From Sisyra terminalis (lineage: Eukaryota > Arthropoda > Insecta > Neuroptera > Sisyridae), in the NCBI GenBank assembly GCA_958496175.1, contig OY292274.1, positions 69,140,630 through 69,204,629 of the forward strand: a DNA stretch of 64,000 nucleotides. Direction: 5' to 3'. Below are positions 44,606 through 56,935 of this stretch, piece by piece. Position 1 is the stretch's first letter. Each line of letters starts with the position of its first letter. The notes below the pieces were generated by a model, which was not told the origin of the DNA, made no database searches, and was given only the letters and a program-made list of their open reading frames with translations. Made by a program: the position numbers and the translations under genes.

Positions 44606-45430
44606 TAGTGATTACCAAGTAGTGCACTGCAACAATCATATGAATTAAACACCCAATTTAGAGTTTTGAGTGAATTTTAAGCGATACTTTTATAGGACAA
44701 GTTTTGAACAAAATAGCATATAATAAGAATTATAATAATTAAATAATAAATTATAATAGTGACGATATTTTTTTTTATTCTTATTTTTAGAGTAAATATA
44801 GAAAAACAAAAAAAAACTAATAAATTTTTTTTTATGATTCCTTAGACTAGTAATTATGAAAATAATATATGTTTTGCTCCTATATGTGGCCTATTTATTG
44901 ATTATTGAAGTTTTGTGAAAAAAAAAGTTGGTGAAACACTTTGAAAAAAAATAAAACCGAGGCATACTATTAGGCGTAAATTACATTTCATTTTTTTTCA
45001 AGGTGTTGGACCAAATATTTTTTCACGCAATTTTTATGAGTTATAGTGCTCATGTAGAAGCATAAAATATATTTTTTTCGTGATTATTATTTTCAAAGAA
45101 CACATAAAAAAAATATTTCATTTGTTTTTTGGATTTTTTTTGTCTAATTTTTTATTTTCTAAAAATTTCAAAAAAATAAAAAGATATACTCTGTGAAGTA
45201 ATCTAAAGCCTCGCGTTGATTTCACTTGTCTAGCTTAATTAGTTTTTGAGATATATAACTTTGAAAAATAGCCATGCGGGGGGGACATTTTTGCCCATAT
45301 CTCCAGGTCAAAGAGGAATTTGGTCGCGAAAAGTATATAAAATGTGTTTTATATCAAGCCGATATTTTGACATAAGTTTCGACATAGGTTCCTATTTGGG
45401 GGCTCTTTTATGATATTTACAGTATTGATT
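44606..45430. repeat. Segmental duplication, copy 1 (partner 55769-56935)
   Basis: After the B element the sequence matches 55769-56935 for several hundred bases. Examples are TACCAAGTAGTGCA, TTGAGTGAATTTTAAGCGAT, ATAGCATATAATAAGAATTA and, at the far end, ATATCTCCAGGTCAAAGAGG and AAGTTTCGACATAGG. A hairpin-forming block lies at 44927-45014. Confidence 0.85.
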
Positions 45431-46913
45431 TGGATGGCGTTTTTTCATGAGATTGATATTTTAATCTTAATCATTATCTTTCAAGAAATATTTTCAAGTA
45501 ATAAATAATAAGCAAGGAAAAATCAAATAATTTTCAATGGTTTTCGATTTGTATAGTCAACAGTTCATAGTTTATACCTGATACTTACTTAAAATTTAAA
45601 CGATTTTTTTTAAAGTATTCACAAATTATAGAGTTAGATAGAATTGAAAATTCTTTGCAATCTATATAGTAATTTTTGAAATTTAGTGTATGGATTATAT
45701 AAACTAGTTTAACATGGCAAAGATAGGGATTTTATAAGAAATTTGTAACAGTTATTTTACATTGATTTCCAAATTTTAGAAGGTATCACAAAATTGATTC
45801 GAATCATTCGAGCTAAATAGTTCGCACATAAAAAATTTAATTAATTAAGCAATTAAATTACAGCCAACAAGTATAATTTTTCTCGGCAAAGTCATTTAAA
45901 TTTAAATAAAAATAGAGAGCTGATATTAAAGTTTAGTTTTAAATTTCTTAACGACATCTTGACATGTAATTATAACATTAATGTTATCAAATAATCGATT
46001 AAAAATTCGCTCGTTGTAAATCAATTACGTGACGTCAAAACTTTCACTCTTCATCCGCGGAAATTTCGTGCATGAAAAAACCTTTGCCAATGCAGATGCT
46101 GATGGTTTCATGCTATGCAATTATTGGCATTATAATTGCAGACAAAACGCCCTGCCATCGATATACCCGATGCAGTTGTTTTGATTGCAAATTAATACAT
46201 AGTCAATATTTTATCTGATAAGAAGAAGTAAAGGTTGCGAAAAAGATTAAGTGCTATAATGAAATGTTTTCGTAGTCCATTAATTAGTTTCTCCATCAGA
46301 TAAATCATTGATTTGAGAGCAAAGTTCAAGATTTGTTTGCATTGCATTGACTAATGCAAAATTAGATTTTTTGAAAAAAAAAAAAAATTATACAGTGTTT
46401 AATTGTGACAGTTTGAGGTCGAAGGTGTTCAAATTGTTGAGCAATAGTTCTAATTAAACGGCTCCCACGTGAAATTTTCAATATTATTGGGTGAATTTTT
46501 TCTTCTTTTGCGATAAATTTGAGAACAATTGTTTGCATAAAGATCTAAAATAAATAATATATCAGTAAGGATAATCTCATTTTTGTTATACTGACCATTT
46601 TGTGCGATTTTCATTTGGTCAAAATTTATTCATATTTTGAGATTTTTATTTGTGGATCAATTTAGACTAATAAAAGTAGAGATCTTTTCTTTTATTACAT
46701 GGGAAAGCAATTAATCATGGTCCAATATGGAAATTTTGTTGAAATTTTAAATCAGTTCCCTACAAAATAAAGATAAAATATTTACAAACAATAACGATAG
46801 AGTAATACACAAAAAACGCATCTGAAATTATGGAAAACAAGCAATCTACACTCACAATTAAATAGTGAATCGTAGGTACGAAATTTATAATGAAAATTAT
46901 TCTAATTAAAAAT
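45431..46913. other. No recognisable gene
   Basis: AT-rich intron. A less AT-rich, non-repetitive patch at about 46020-46190 (with CTGCCATCGATATACCCGAT) has no open frame; it could be regulatory. Confidence 0.35.
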
Positions 46914-46972
46914 TAATATGACTCGTTTATTTTGAAAGTGGCGTAAGTCACTGTGCAACTAGAACAAAGTAT

Positions 46973-47193
46973 AATCAAAATAAGATTTTTCCGCTGACTT
47001 TGAACAGTTATACTGTGTATACAATATATAAAAAATATAAAGCAGTTCAATTTATTAACATAAACTTGAACAGAAGTTCAAACAAAAATATTCGTGGCGT
47101 ATTGCCCAGATACGTATTTCGATTGCCAATCAATCTTCATCAGTGGTCATCAATTTAATAAATTGGACTGTAATATATTTTATATACGTATAC
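46973..47193 (-). mobile_element. Family C element with 11-bp target duplication
   Basis: Flanked by GAACAAAGTAT at 46962-46972 and 47194-47204. The left terminus TCAAAATAAGATTTTTCCGC and an intact minus-strand hammerhead (47103-47149) are present. The second arm is reduced to a short AT-rich stub. Confidence 0.85.
47103..47149 (-). ncRNA. Hammerhead ribozyme motif (family C), canonical core
   Basis: Minus strand: TGACCA, CTGATGA, stem II GATTG/CAATC, GAAA, ATACGTAT, cleavage after TATC, then TGGGCA. All core positions are present. Confidence 0.75.
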
Positions 47194-47529
47194 GAACAAA
47201 GTATGTTAATTATTTAATTGCTAAGTTTTCACAAATTACTGATTTCATTTTAGTTTTTCACAAAAACTCCAATTATTCCCTCCTCTTAGTATCTTCCATA
47301 GTTCCTATGGTTAAAAATGAAAATACTATAGGGATTGTTCTTAAAATGGACTTAACTCACTTTCAAAATAAACGGTTCATATAATATTAACACTTAAATC
47401 AACAGTTTTGCTCTTCGATTTATAGATTTTTCATTCCTTTATAGAAGTGGACCATTTATTAATCTTGGATCAGAAATAAAGCACGTGAATTTTCTTTGAA
47501 ATCTAGATAAATATGCACAAAATTTATCA

Positions 47530-49110
47530 GTTTAGACAATATTTCGGACTGACCCAGGTATACTCTTGTAGAAAATTTAACGATCTACAAAAAAGGTCTC
47601 GTACAAGTTTTTGATATATTTATTCCTTCAAAAGTTATTCGAGGTCAAAGTTGAACTATAGAGAAATTTTAATAATTTTTCATATTTTTGACGCAACCAT
47701 CAATTTTATGAGAAAATTTCATAGGACATTTTTTGCAGAGCACTTTTTTTTCCTATAATTTATCTCCATCAAAGTTTTTGATTTTTTTCACAGCTCCTAA
47801 GTTATTTGCATTAAACTAAAACTTCCTTAAATTATTGTATTTTTAACATAAAAATTATTTTTTTTATTTTAATGCAAATAACTTAGAACCTGTGAAAAAA
47901 ATCAAAAACTTTTATGGAGATAAATTATAGGAAAAAAGTGCTCTACAAAAAATGTCCTATAAAATTTTTTCACAAAATTGATGGTTGCGTCAAAAATTTG
48001 AAAAAATTTAAAATTTCTCTTTAATTCAACTTTCACCTCGAATAACTTTTGAAGGAATAAATATATCAAAAAATTGTACAAAGACCTTTTTTGTAGATCG
48101 TTCAATTTTCTACAAGAATATATCTTGGTCATTCCGAAATATTGTCATCAACGTGAGCTATAAAATTCCAAAGTGCAAGAGAATATTGGCACCTCTTAAT
48201 ATTAATATTAAGAGCTTAAACTTTCACAGGTTTTTTTTTGTCATTTCCAACAATATTTTCGATATAATTAAGAAAAAAAAAATATCAAAAACTTTGGAAT
48301 TTTATAGCTCATGTCAAAGACAATATTTCGGAATGACCAAGGTATATTCTTGTAGAAAATTGAACGAACTACAAAAAAGGTCTCGTACAAGTTTTTGATA
48401 TATTTATTCCTTCAAAAGTTATTCAAGGCCAAAGTTGAACTAAACAGACATTTTAATATTTTATTAAATTTTTTGATGCAACCATCAATTTTATGAGAAA
48501 ATTTTATAGGACATTTTTTGTAGAGCACTTGTTTTCCTATAATTTATCTCCATAAAAGTTTTTGATATTTATCACAGGTTCTAAGTTATTTAATTAAAAT
48601 AAAAAATAAAAAAAAATTAAGTTAAAAATATAATAATTCAGGGAATTTTCAGTTAAATGCAAATAACTTAGGACCTGTGAAAAATATCAAAAACTTTTAT
48701 GGAGATAAGTTATAGGAAAAAAAGTGCTCTACAAAATATGTCTTATAAAATTTTCTCATTAAATTAATGATTGCATCAAAAAATTGAAAAAATATTAAAA
48801 TTTCTCTTTAGTTCAACTTTGACCTCGAATAACTTTTGAAGGAATAAATATATCAAAAACTTGTAAGAGAACTTTTTTGTAGATCGTTCAATTTTCTACA
48901 AGAATATACCTTGATCATTCCGAAATTCTGTCACCAACGTGAGTTATAAAATTCCAAAGTGCAAGAGAATATTGTTTCCATGTTATTTAAATGGAAAATC
49001 GAAATTTGAATATGAAGAGCTTAAACTTTCACAGCATTTTTTTTTGTTATTCCCAACAATTTTTTTGATATAATTAAGGAAAAAAAATAATATTTTTTTT
49101 TGAATTAGTT
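47530..49110. mobile_element. Foldback family B cluster, copy 4
   Basis: Two or more B elements are joined. The left terminus is missing. An arm and its complement cover 47530-48190, a shortened junction lies near 48190-48290, and another pair of arms runs to TTTTTTTTGAATTAGTTTA at 49110. Confidence 0.8.
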
Positions 49111-51680
49111 TAGTAATCACTATGGAAAAACCGTTGGAAAAGAATTCAATTTTTCCTCGAATATATGTAAGGAAATCGCGTCGATTTTGATCCAATAATG
49201 GACTGAATTGTAATCTCTTAAGGCCATACAAACTGTCCTAAATTTCCATCGGCTGATTTATTTTTGGTTCGAATGAAAAAAAAATGGACACTTGTATCTA
49301 TATTAGACAAACGCATTCGTTTTCTTACCTTCACTTATGGACAAACAACAGTTTTGACTTTGCTCCAGTTTTAAATGAAACGTTACATGGCTATTATGCA
49401 TATAAATATTATGATGCAGTTATATTAATCAGTTGAAAAATTATTTAAACGATTCAAAAAAAAACGCAATAATCGTAATCCAATCGTAAATTGTTGCAAC
49501 GCCTCTCAATCAAATTCCTCACAGCCTACATTGTACATAATATATTTCATATTAAGTGCAATAATTAACGTCAAGCAAAAATGCAATTTGTCACAATAAT
49601 ATTGTGCACTTACTGGTTTGACATACTTTTTTTTTCGAAATAATTTACTTGGAAGATTTACGTAATTTTTTTTTCGATAAGTTTAGAGAAAATCGACTTT
49701 TGTCGCGTCAGGTTTGCTGAATTATTAATTATTAATTTCGTTTTCATTGATCCGTTGAATCTCAATTGGTGGAAGCTTTTAAATATTTATAACGACTTTT
49801 TCGATTTAATGTCACTTTACAATAGAAATATTCTCGACAGTTTAATTCTTCTGTGATTTGTTGAATTGTGTAGCTGAATTTTTTATTGGTTTTAAATGGA
49901 AAACACTTTTAGAAATGAACGATGAAAAGTATGTTTAAGATTTAAAGTTTTCTCAAAATTGATTTCAAGAATCTTCTGGTCGATACTCCGGGATCTTCTG
50001 ATCCTATTTCGTGTTATCCCATAATCTTTTAGGCGAACAGCCAATCGTAATTTTTACTCATTGGTGTCTAATGATTGGAAAATCTGGCCAACACCACTGG
50101 CGAATTATTACGCCAAAAAATCGAAACAATTATTTATTAAAGTGATTCATATCTTATTGACATATTTACTTCAAAAATATTAAAGCAAAACCAACATTTA
50201 TCGCCAACTGCAAAAGTTATATCATCTTCCGATAGAGTGATAACTTTTGAGGCATTTTGTAGACGAAAAATTGGAAAGGACCAAGAAAAAAGGAAGAAGA
50301 TGGATTTAGTGAAACTAGAAATGAACTATTCTTTGTCAGATATGACACTGAAGGGATGAATTCAACTATGAGGAAAATTTATTTTTTCCGTTTGGCAGAA
50401 AAAAAAATGATTTGGAATATTACCCAAATTGAATTTTACATTTTTGCTCGACTCCTCCGGGTATATAAACCCAATATATAAATCTAAGGGATGAGGCTTT
50501 ACTAATACCAAAGACTGATTTTGCCTGGTCTTCTAAATCAAAAGAAAATCATGAAAACCAGATCTTTACAGGAATGGACTTAGGATTTTAATTTCGAGAG
50601 TTTTCCGAGGTAAACAAGATTGGCCACGAAGAAATTCGGATGTTTTTGAGCCCTCAAGGTCTCCAATTTAAATTTTTTAATTGATCTTCCGATCTAGAAT
50701 TTGTTCATTTGGACTGAACTTGTCAAACAATTATGCATACAATTACAGAGTAATAAATTTTTTCGGATATCCAACCGAAAATTTTATATTTCCTGTATTG
50801 GTAATAAAGTCAATCAAGGACAATTTAAAACTTATCTATGATATAAATCTTTCAACCATTTCCATCTGGATTTTTTTTTTTTTTGGTTATTGTTGACAAA
50901 ATGCATCTGAATAGTAAAAACAAACCTTGGGAGTTTTAATAGCCGACATTTCCGTCTTGGCAATTGATTTAATTCTCTGAAGAATTGCAAATAATCAAAT
51001 GGGAAATATGGAAAATATTTGTCATGAATTTGACCAAAAGGTTTTCCTCACAGACTGCAGTAAATATTGTTTAAGAATTAAGGATTTTTGTTGTTCCCCA
51101 AAAATCAGGGACTATCCGAAAAGACGCTCGTCACGGAGGGAATAGAAAAATTGATATGGTTAGATATCAAAGAGGGGAGGAAAAGAAAAATAAAGAAAAA
51201 CGGACACAAAAAAAATTATTTGTTATCCTGATGATGAGGTCTTTTAGATTTTTGAAAGCTTAAGGGATGTCTTTAAGAAGTTATAGTATTCGACAATGGC
51301 GGCAATGCGCGGGACAAGGACAAAGGAGAAAAACCGGAACTGAAAAGTCTATTTTTGTTCCTTTGGGAAAGGAATACATAATTCCGAATTATGAATTATG
51401 GGATGACAAACTGATAAATCATTTTAAATATAGAAATTTCAAAATATAACATAAAACGAAAACCTGCCTTATATATTTCGACAATGTATTATTTATGGTT
51501 GCCATGGTAACTAATGATAACATTATAGTGGAAAATAGAATTCTAAACGAACAGTTCTGAACTATTCAAAGCCTACTGAGAAAAAATCAGCTTAAACATA
51601 TTCTAATTTGAGCTATTTATAATGCATTGAAGTGATAAATTAACAGCTACATAATGTTTTGGTATTACTTAAAAACGTTT
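49111..51680. other. No recognisable gene
   Basis: Non-repetitive intron sequence. Open frames at 50681-50896 and 51267-51449 are unrecognised. A perfect RFX site is listed separately. Confidence 0.4.
51498..51511. promoter_or_regulatory. RFX X-box GTTGCCATGGTAAC
   Basis: The palindromic 14-mer fits the full RFX-factor consensus GTNRCC-N2-RGYAAC. In insects RFX drives genes of ciliated sensory neurons. Function here is inferred. Confidence 0.5.
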
Positions 51681-51684
51681 TTAA

Positions 51685-52402
51685 GGGTGGATCACCGTCA
51701 GAAAAAAAAATTTTCGATTTTTTTTTCCATAAATTTCTTCTTATAACATTCAAGAATAACGTGTTAAAAGGATTGGAATAGCTGACTAATGTATTTTCAA
51801 TGATAAAAATTGAATAAATTGATAATAACATAAAAATATATCTTAAAAAAACTTTAAATGCGTTTTTCTCGAAATTTCGAAACTTTTTAAAACTGGGAGA
51901 CAAGATTTCTCAGAAACTATCCGACGGATTGACTTGAAACTGGAGAGTGTTATAGTTCAACACGTCTTCTTGGTACTGAACCTCTGAAATTGCCCAAGCA
52001 TCCCCCCCTCAAAGTGGACGAGGGGGAAAGGTCCAAAAAAAGGTCGTTATTTTTAACTTTTTTGTTCAAAGTCGCGCCATTTTGTGAATTTTCAACTTTT
52101 TTCGGATTTTCAAGGTTCAGTACCAAGAAGACGCATTACCAAAACCTACATTCTTTGGAAAATCATGATCCGACTTCCGGTTTCCGAGAAAACTTGTCTC
52201 CCCTTGTTTGCCTCCTCATTTTTGAGGACCCTTTTTCAAAGCGCTGTAAAAGGGGGAGGGGGGGACATATCGGGGCAAATACAAAAAAAAATAGTTCAAA
52301 GCTTCAACTTTTACATGCCGAAGACCGTTTTTTAATAACTCCAAAAAAAATTGCAGCAGTTTTAAAAAAGTCATTTTTTTACGTTCTGACGGTGATCCAC
52401 CC
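51685..52402. mobile_element. TTAA-flanked MITE (piggyBac or Kolobok type)
   Basis: Ends TTAA/GGGTGGATCACCGTCAGAA and TTCTGACGGTGATCCACCC/TTAA form 19-bp perfect inverted repeats with a TTAA target duplication. The 718-bp interior has G- and C-runs; its 138-codon frame (51990-52406) is not transposase-like. Confidence 0.8.
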
Positions 52403-52429
52403 TTAAAAAATTTAAAATTATTTTTAGAT

Positions 52430-52645
52430 CAGCGGTTCCTAATCTTTTTCAGTCCAAGGAAATCAAGCAAAATGCCAAGGACCCCTGAGTGAAAAAAAAG
52501 TGCAATTTTCGGACAATATTATGTTTTAGTATTCCTTCATTAAATTAATAAATAAAAAACAAACTTTTTCAAATGGCACCGCGGATCCACAACCATAGTC
52601 TCGCGGACCCCCAGGGGTCCGCGGACCACAGGTTAGGAAACAATG
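52430..52645. mobile_element. hAT-type MITE related to 2897-3085
   Basis: Left end CAGCGGTTCCTAATC, right end GGTTAGGAAACAATG. Internal blocks (GTGCAATTTTCGGACAATAT, 'ggtccgcgg') match the inverted copy at 2897-3085. The flanking octamers agree at 5 of 8 positions. Confidence 0.7.
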
Positions 52646-52653
52646 CACTAGAT

Positions 52654-54203
52654 CTATTGCATCCAAAGCTCATATGCCAATGAAATCTACAAAAGCTCCC
52701 ATAATATGGTCGATAAGATTATCAATGCTTTCCATTTTGGCCACCATTTTATAAAATGTTTGTACCAATTATTTTTCAAGGAAAAATTTTGCCTTGAAAA
52801 AATTTGAGACATTATTGTGGGCATTACATAAAATTTTCCTCATCCCTCTACACGTGCCGAGTTGGTCGATGAAAAGATCTGTTATAATTAAACTTTTTTT
52901 ATTCCCCGAAATAAAGCCATAAGAAATAAAAAAAATAGACGAGTTAAACTCAAAGTTTTAAAAGTTTTCAAGGAGCCATTGTTATAATAAACGCAATTGA
53001 CATCCCATTTTATTTAACGATTTTTACAAATGTGTCCAAAATTCGACTGCACAAACAATGGCCACATTAATTTATCTTCTTCTTTTTTTATATATAATAT
53101 CTAAAATGATTACAAAATTAATCTCAATCAATGAAAGCTCACGCAACAGTAATTAGTTTAGAATTGATTTGTGTCGAATAAAAAGCGTCCGAATAACATA
53201 TAAATTCAAATTTAACAATAAAAGTTTTAGCTAAAATAACTTATTTCTCCCTCCTAATTGGACACAAAGAATCAAGCGAAGAATAAAAAAAAAAAACGTC
53301 TACCTTTAAATAGTAAAAAAAATATTGGGAGAAATAAAGGTGGAATTGAATCTTTCGCCTCATAAAATCCAGGCGTACAATGAAAATGAAATGTTGATGC
53401 CAGAAAAAAGTTATGATGGCCTCAAAATTTTAATGCCTTCACATTTAAATAAATTGACATAACATCGGGGTATATAAATAATATTATCTAGATGTTTTTT
53501 TTGCCCCAATAAGTTCTCCTAAAATTGATTTATAAAACACCAACCATCATTTTCCAATACACTTGTAAAAGTGCAAACCTTGGGTGTTGCAAAATTTGCA
53601 TTGAAATACTTTCACAAAACATTTTCTATTTTATCACAACCTTGAATAACTATATTAAATGTGAGCTTGTTTTAATTGTAATCCAAGAGTTCTATATTAT
53701 ATTATCTTCTTTGGTTGAGAAAACCAAATTTTCAATTTCATCTCGATTTGTGGTTGGCAAGGGAACAAAATGGACGAATATTTTTTTTTTTCGTCAAAGC
53801 ACCAGCTGATTCGCGCTTCATTGTCTTTATATATGGCGTTTCGGAGATTTGTCAAATTTTTATCTCTTGGTCGCCGAATTTATCAACAAACTTGTACAAA
53901 TTTGTCTCGATATACATACAATAGTCCAATGTATATACATTCCAGAAATAAACGGGGGAGACGAATAGATGGGGTGTGTGGTGAGGTTTACTCCCGCTTG
54001 TCGTTGTGGTGGAGATAAATACAAATTTTGGCAACCAAGTGAATAGTTTTTTTTTTTTTCTATTTTTTTTTATTTATTTATTGAATTAACTCAATATTTA
54101 CTAAGTTTTTCAATGTTCAAACCACAAGTGAAACCAATGATTTGCATTCAAACTTCTACATTGAAAAATGGCATGAAACATTAGAATGTGAGTACCCCTA
54201 CTA
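52654..54203. other. No recognisable gene
   Basis: AT-rich intron. Overlapping frames at 53525-54034 on both strands have no known motif. Confidence 0.4.
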
Positions 54204-54969
54204 GGGTGATTTTTTTTTTTTGGTCCCATCGTGAAATTTTGTTGGAAATACCAAAAAAAAAAATCCCTGAAAGTTTGTGCCCTTAATATTAATTTTAAGT
54301 CCTCGACCAAGACGTGTAAAGATTTCCCATTGAAAATACACGGAAACTCTGATTTTTTATTTTTAAATTTCTATATCCTAGCGGCATTTCATGGGATCGC
54401 TTTTACCGACGATGGTTTTTTTCTCAGTATTAAACGCTCTACAAAAGTGCCCATTGCGACAAAGTCGTAACTCACACCGGTGAGGTAGTACGGGCCACTG
54501 AACCTGATTTTTCCATAAAATTCGCGTTTTTTTTGCATTTATCTCGTAAATAACTAGAGCTACGGAAAAATTTGTGGATGAAAAACTTGTAGAGAATTTG
54601 ATTTCCTACAAAAAAGGTTCTTTAGACCAAATCGCTAAGATCAATATTAAACGTGATATTAAGCCGAGATTAACAAGATATTGATTTAAACTTTAAATCA
54701 ATGATCGGCAAAAATTTCACAGAAAAATCAATTCAAGGCTTAATATCTCGTTTAATATTGATCTTAGCGATTTGGTCTACAAGACCTTTTTTGTAGGAAA
54801 TCAAATTCTCTACAAGTTTTTTATTTATAATTTTTCCGTAGCTCTTGTTACTTACGAGATAAATGCAAAAAAACCACGAATTTTATGTAAAAATCAGATT
54901 CAGTGGCCCCGTACTACCGCACCGGTGTGAGTTACGACTTTGTCGCAATGGGCACTGTTGTAGAGCCCT
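54204..54969. mobile_element. Foldback family A element, copy 3, right end lost
   Basis: Starts TA/GGGTGATTTTTTTTTTT. Both arms and the spacer are present. The right arm breaks at GTTGTAGAGCCC, where family B sequence follows. Confidence 0.85.
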
Positions 54970-55768
54970 ACACTGATTCAAAAAAAAAATATTTACCATA
55001 TATATAAAAAATATATATATATTCTTGTAGAAAATTGAACGATCTACAAAAAAGGTCTAGTAGAAGTTTTTGGTATATTTATTCCTTCAAGAGTTATTCG
55101 AGGTCAAAGTGGAACTAAAGAGAAACTATCAATTTTATGTGAAAATTTTATAGGACATTTTTTGTAGAGCACTTTTTTTCCTATAACTTATCTCCATAAA
55201 AGTTTTTGATATTTTTCACAGGTCCTAAGTTATTTGCTTTAAACTGAAAATATTCGTAATTTTATTGTTTTAAATTAATAATACTCCCTGAATTATTATA
55301 TTTTTAACATAAAAAATATTTTTTTTATTACTAAGAATTTGTAAAAAATATCAAAAACTTTTATAGAGATAAGTTATAGGAAAAAAAGTGCTCCACAAAA
55401 AATGTCCTATAAAATTTTCTCATAAAATTGATAGTTTCTCTTTAGTTCAACTTTGAGCTCGAATAACTTTTGAAGGAATTAATATATCAAAAACTTACAC
55501 GAAACCTTTTTTGTAGATCATCCAATTTTCTACAAGAATATACCTTGGTCATTTCGAAATACTGTCACCAACGTGAGCTATAAAATTCCAAAGTGCAAGA
55601 GATTATTATTGCCATGTTATTTAAATGGAAATTCGAAATTTGCGATGCGGCACCTCTTAATATTAATATTAAGAGCTTAAACTTTCACAGGATTTGATTT
55701 TTGTCATTCCCAACAATATTTTCGATATAATTAAGAAAAAAAAAATCATAATTTTTTTTGAATCAGTC
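54970..55768. mobile_element. Foldback family B element, copy 5
   Basis: Starts CACTGATTCAAAAAAAAA, with a (TA)-rich replacement of the first ~200 bp, then normal B modules in both arms. It ends TTTTTTGAATCAGTC/TA. Confidence 0.85.
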
Positions 55769-56935
55769 TAGTAATTACCAAGTAGTGCAACTGCAACAAT
55801 CTTATGAATCAAATATCCAATTTGGAGTTTTGAGTGAATTTTAAGCGATACTTTTAAAGGACAAGTTTTAATCCAAATAGCATATAATAAGAATTATAAT
55901 AATAAAATAATAATTTTTTTTATTCTTATTTTAATAAAAATTGAACACTAGTTAGTTCTTCTTTTCTTTTGGGATAGTTATTTTGACTCTTGAAAGTAAT
56001 CATCTTAAGAGTAAATATAGAAAAACAAAAAAACTGATAAAAATTTTTTTTTATGATTCCTTAGACTTACAATTATATGAAAATAATTTATGTTTTGCTC
56101 CTATATGTGACCTATTTATTATTGAAGTTTTGTGAAAAAAAAGTTGGTGCAACACTTCGAAAAAAAATAAAACCAAAGTATACTATTTGGCGTAAATCAC
56201 ATTTTATTTTTTTTCAAAGTGTTGTACCAACTATTTTTTCACGCATTTTTTATGAGTTATAGTGCTCATCCAGAAGCATAAAATATATTTTTTTCGTGAT
56301 TGTCATTTTCAGAGAATACATAAAAAAATAATATTTCATTTGTTTTTTGCATAATTTTTTTTCTAAAAATTTCAAAAAAATATACGATATACTCTGTGAA
56401 ATAATCTGTATGTGGCCTATTTTTTTTGAAGTTTGTTTTGAAAAAAAATATGGTGCAACACTTCGAAAAAAAATAAAACCAAAGTATACTATTAGGCGTA
56501 ACTCACATTTCATTTTTTTTCAAGGTGTTGCACCAACTATTTTTTCACGCAATTTTTATGAGGTATAGTGCTCATGTAGAAGCATTAAATATATTTTTTT
56601 CGTGATTGTCATTTTCAGAGAACATATAGAAAAAAATATTTCATTTGTTTTTTGGACTTTTTTTGTACAATTTTTTTTTTCTAAAAATTTCAAAAAAATA
56701 TATGATATACTCTGTAAAATAATCTAAAGCCTCGCGTTGGTTTCACTTCTCTAGCTTAATTAGTTTTTGAGATATATAACTTTGAAAAATAGCCATGCGG
56801 GCGGACATTTTGGTCCATATCTCCAGGTCAAAGAGGAATTTGGGTGGCGAATAGTATTTAAAATGTGTTTGTATATCAAGCCGATATTTTAGCATAAGTT
56901 TCGACATAGGTCCCTATTTGGGGGCCAACTCGCCA
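55769..56935. repeat. Segmental duplication, copy 2 (partner 44606-45430)
   Basis: Matches the partner block and also contains an internal tandem duplication (about 56060-56340 and 56400-56640). Each unit contains a hairpin-forming block (56143-56231, 56449-56536). Confidence 0.85.

Larger units (their letters stand above)
46914..47388. mobile_element. Inverted-repeat element hosting a family C insertion
   Basis: GTTTATTTTGAAAGTGGCGT at 46925-46944 returns inverted near 47350-47375. The motif also occurs in the duplicated unit at 1965-2693. The family C copy at 46973-47193 sits inside. Confidence 0.55.

Noticed and set aside
54650..54750. Spacer of family A copy 3 is inverted relative to copies 1 and 2, suggesting a recombinational flip
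   Set aside because: The element is a near-palindrome, so simple insertion in the opposite orientation gives the same picture.
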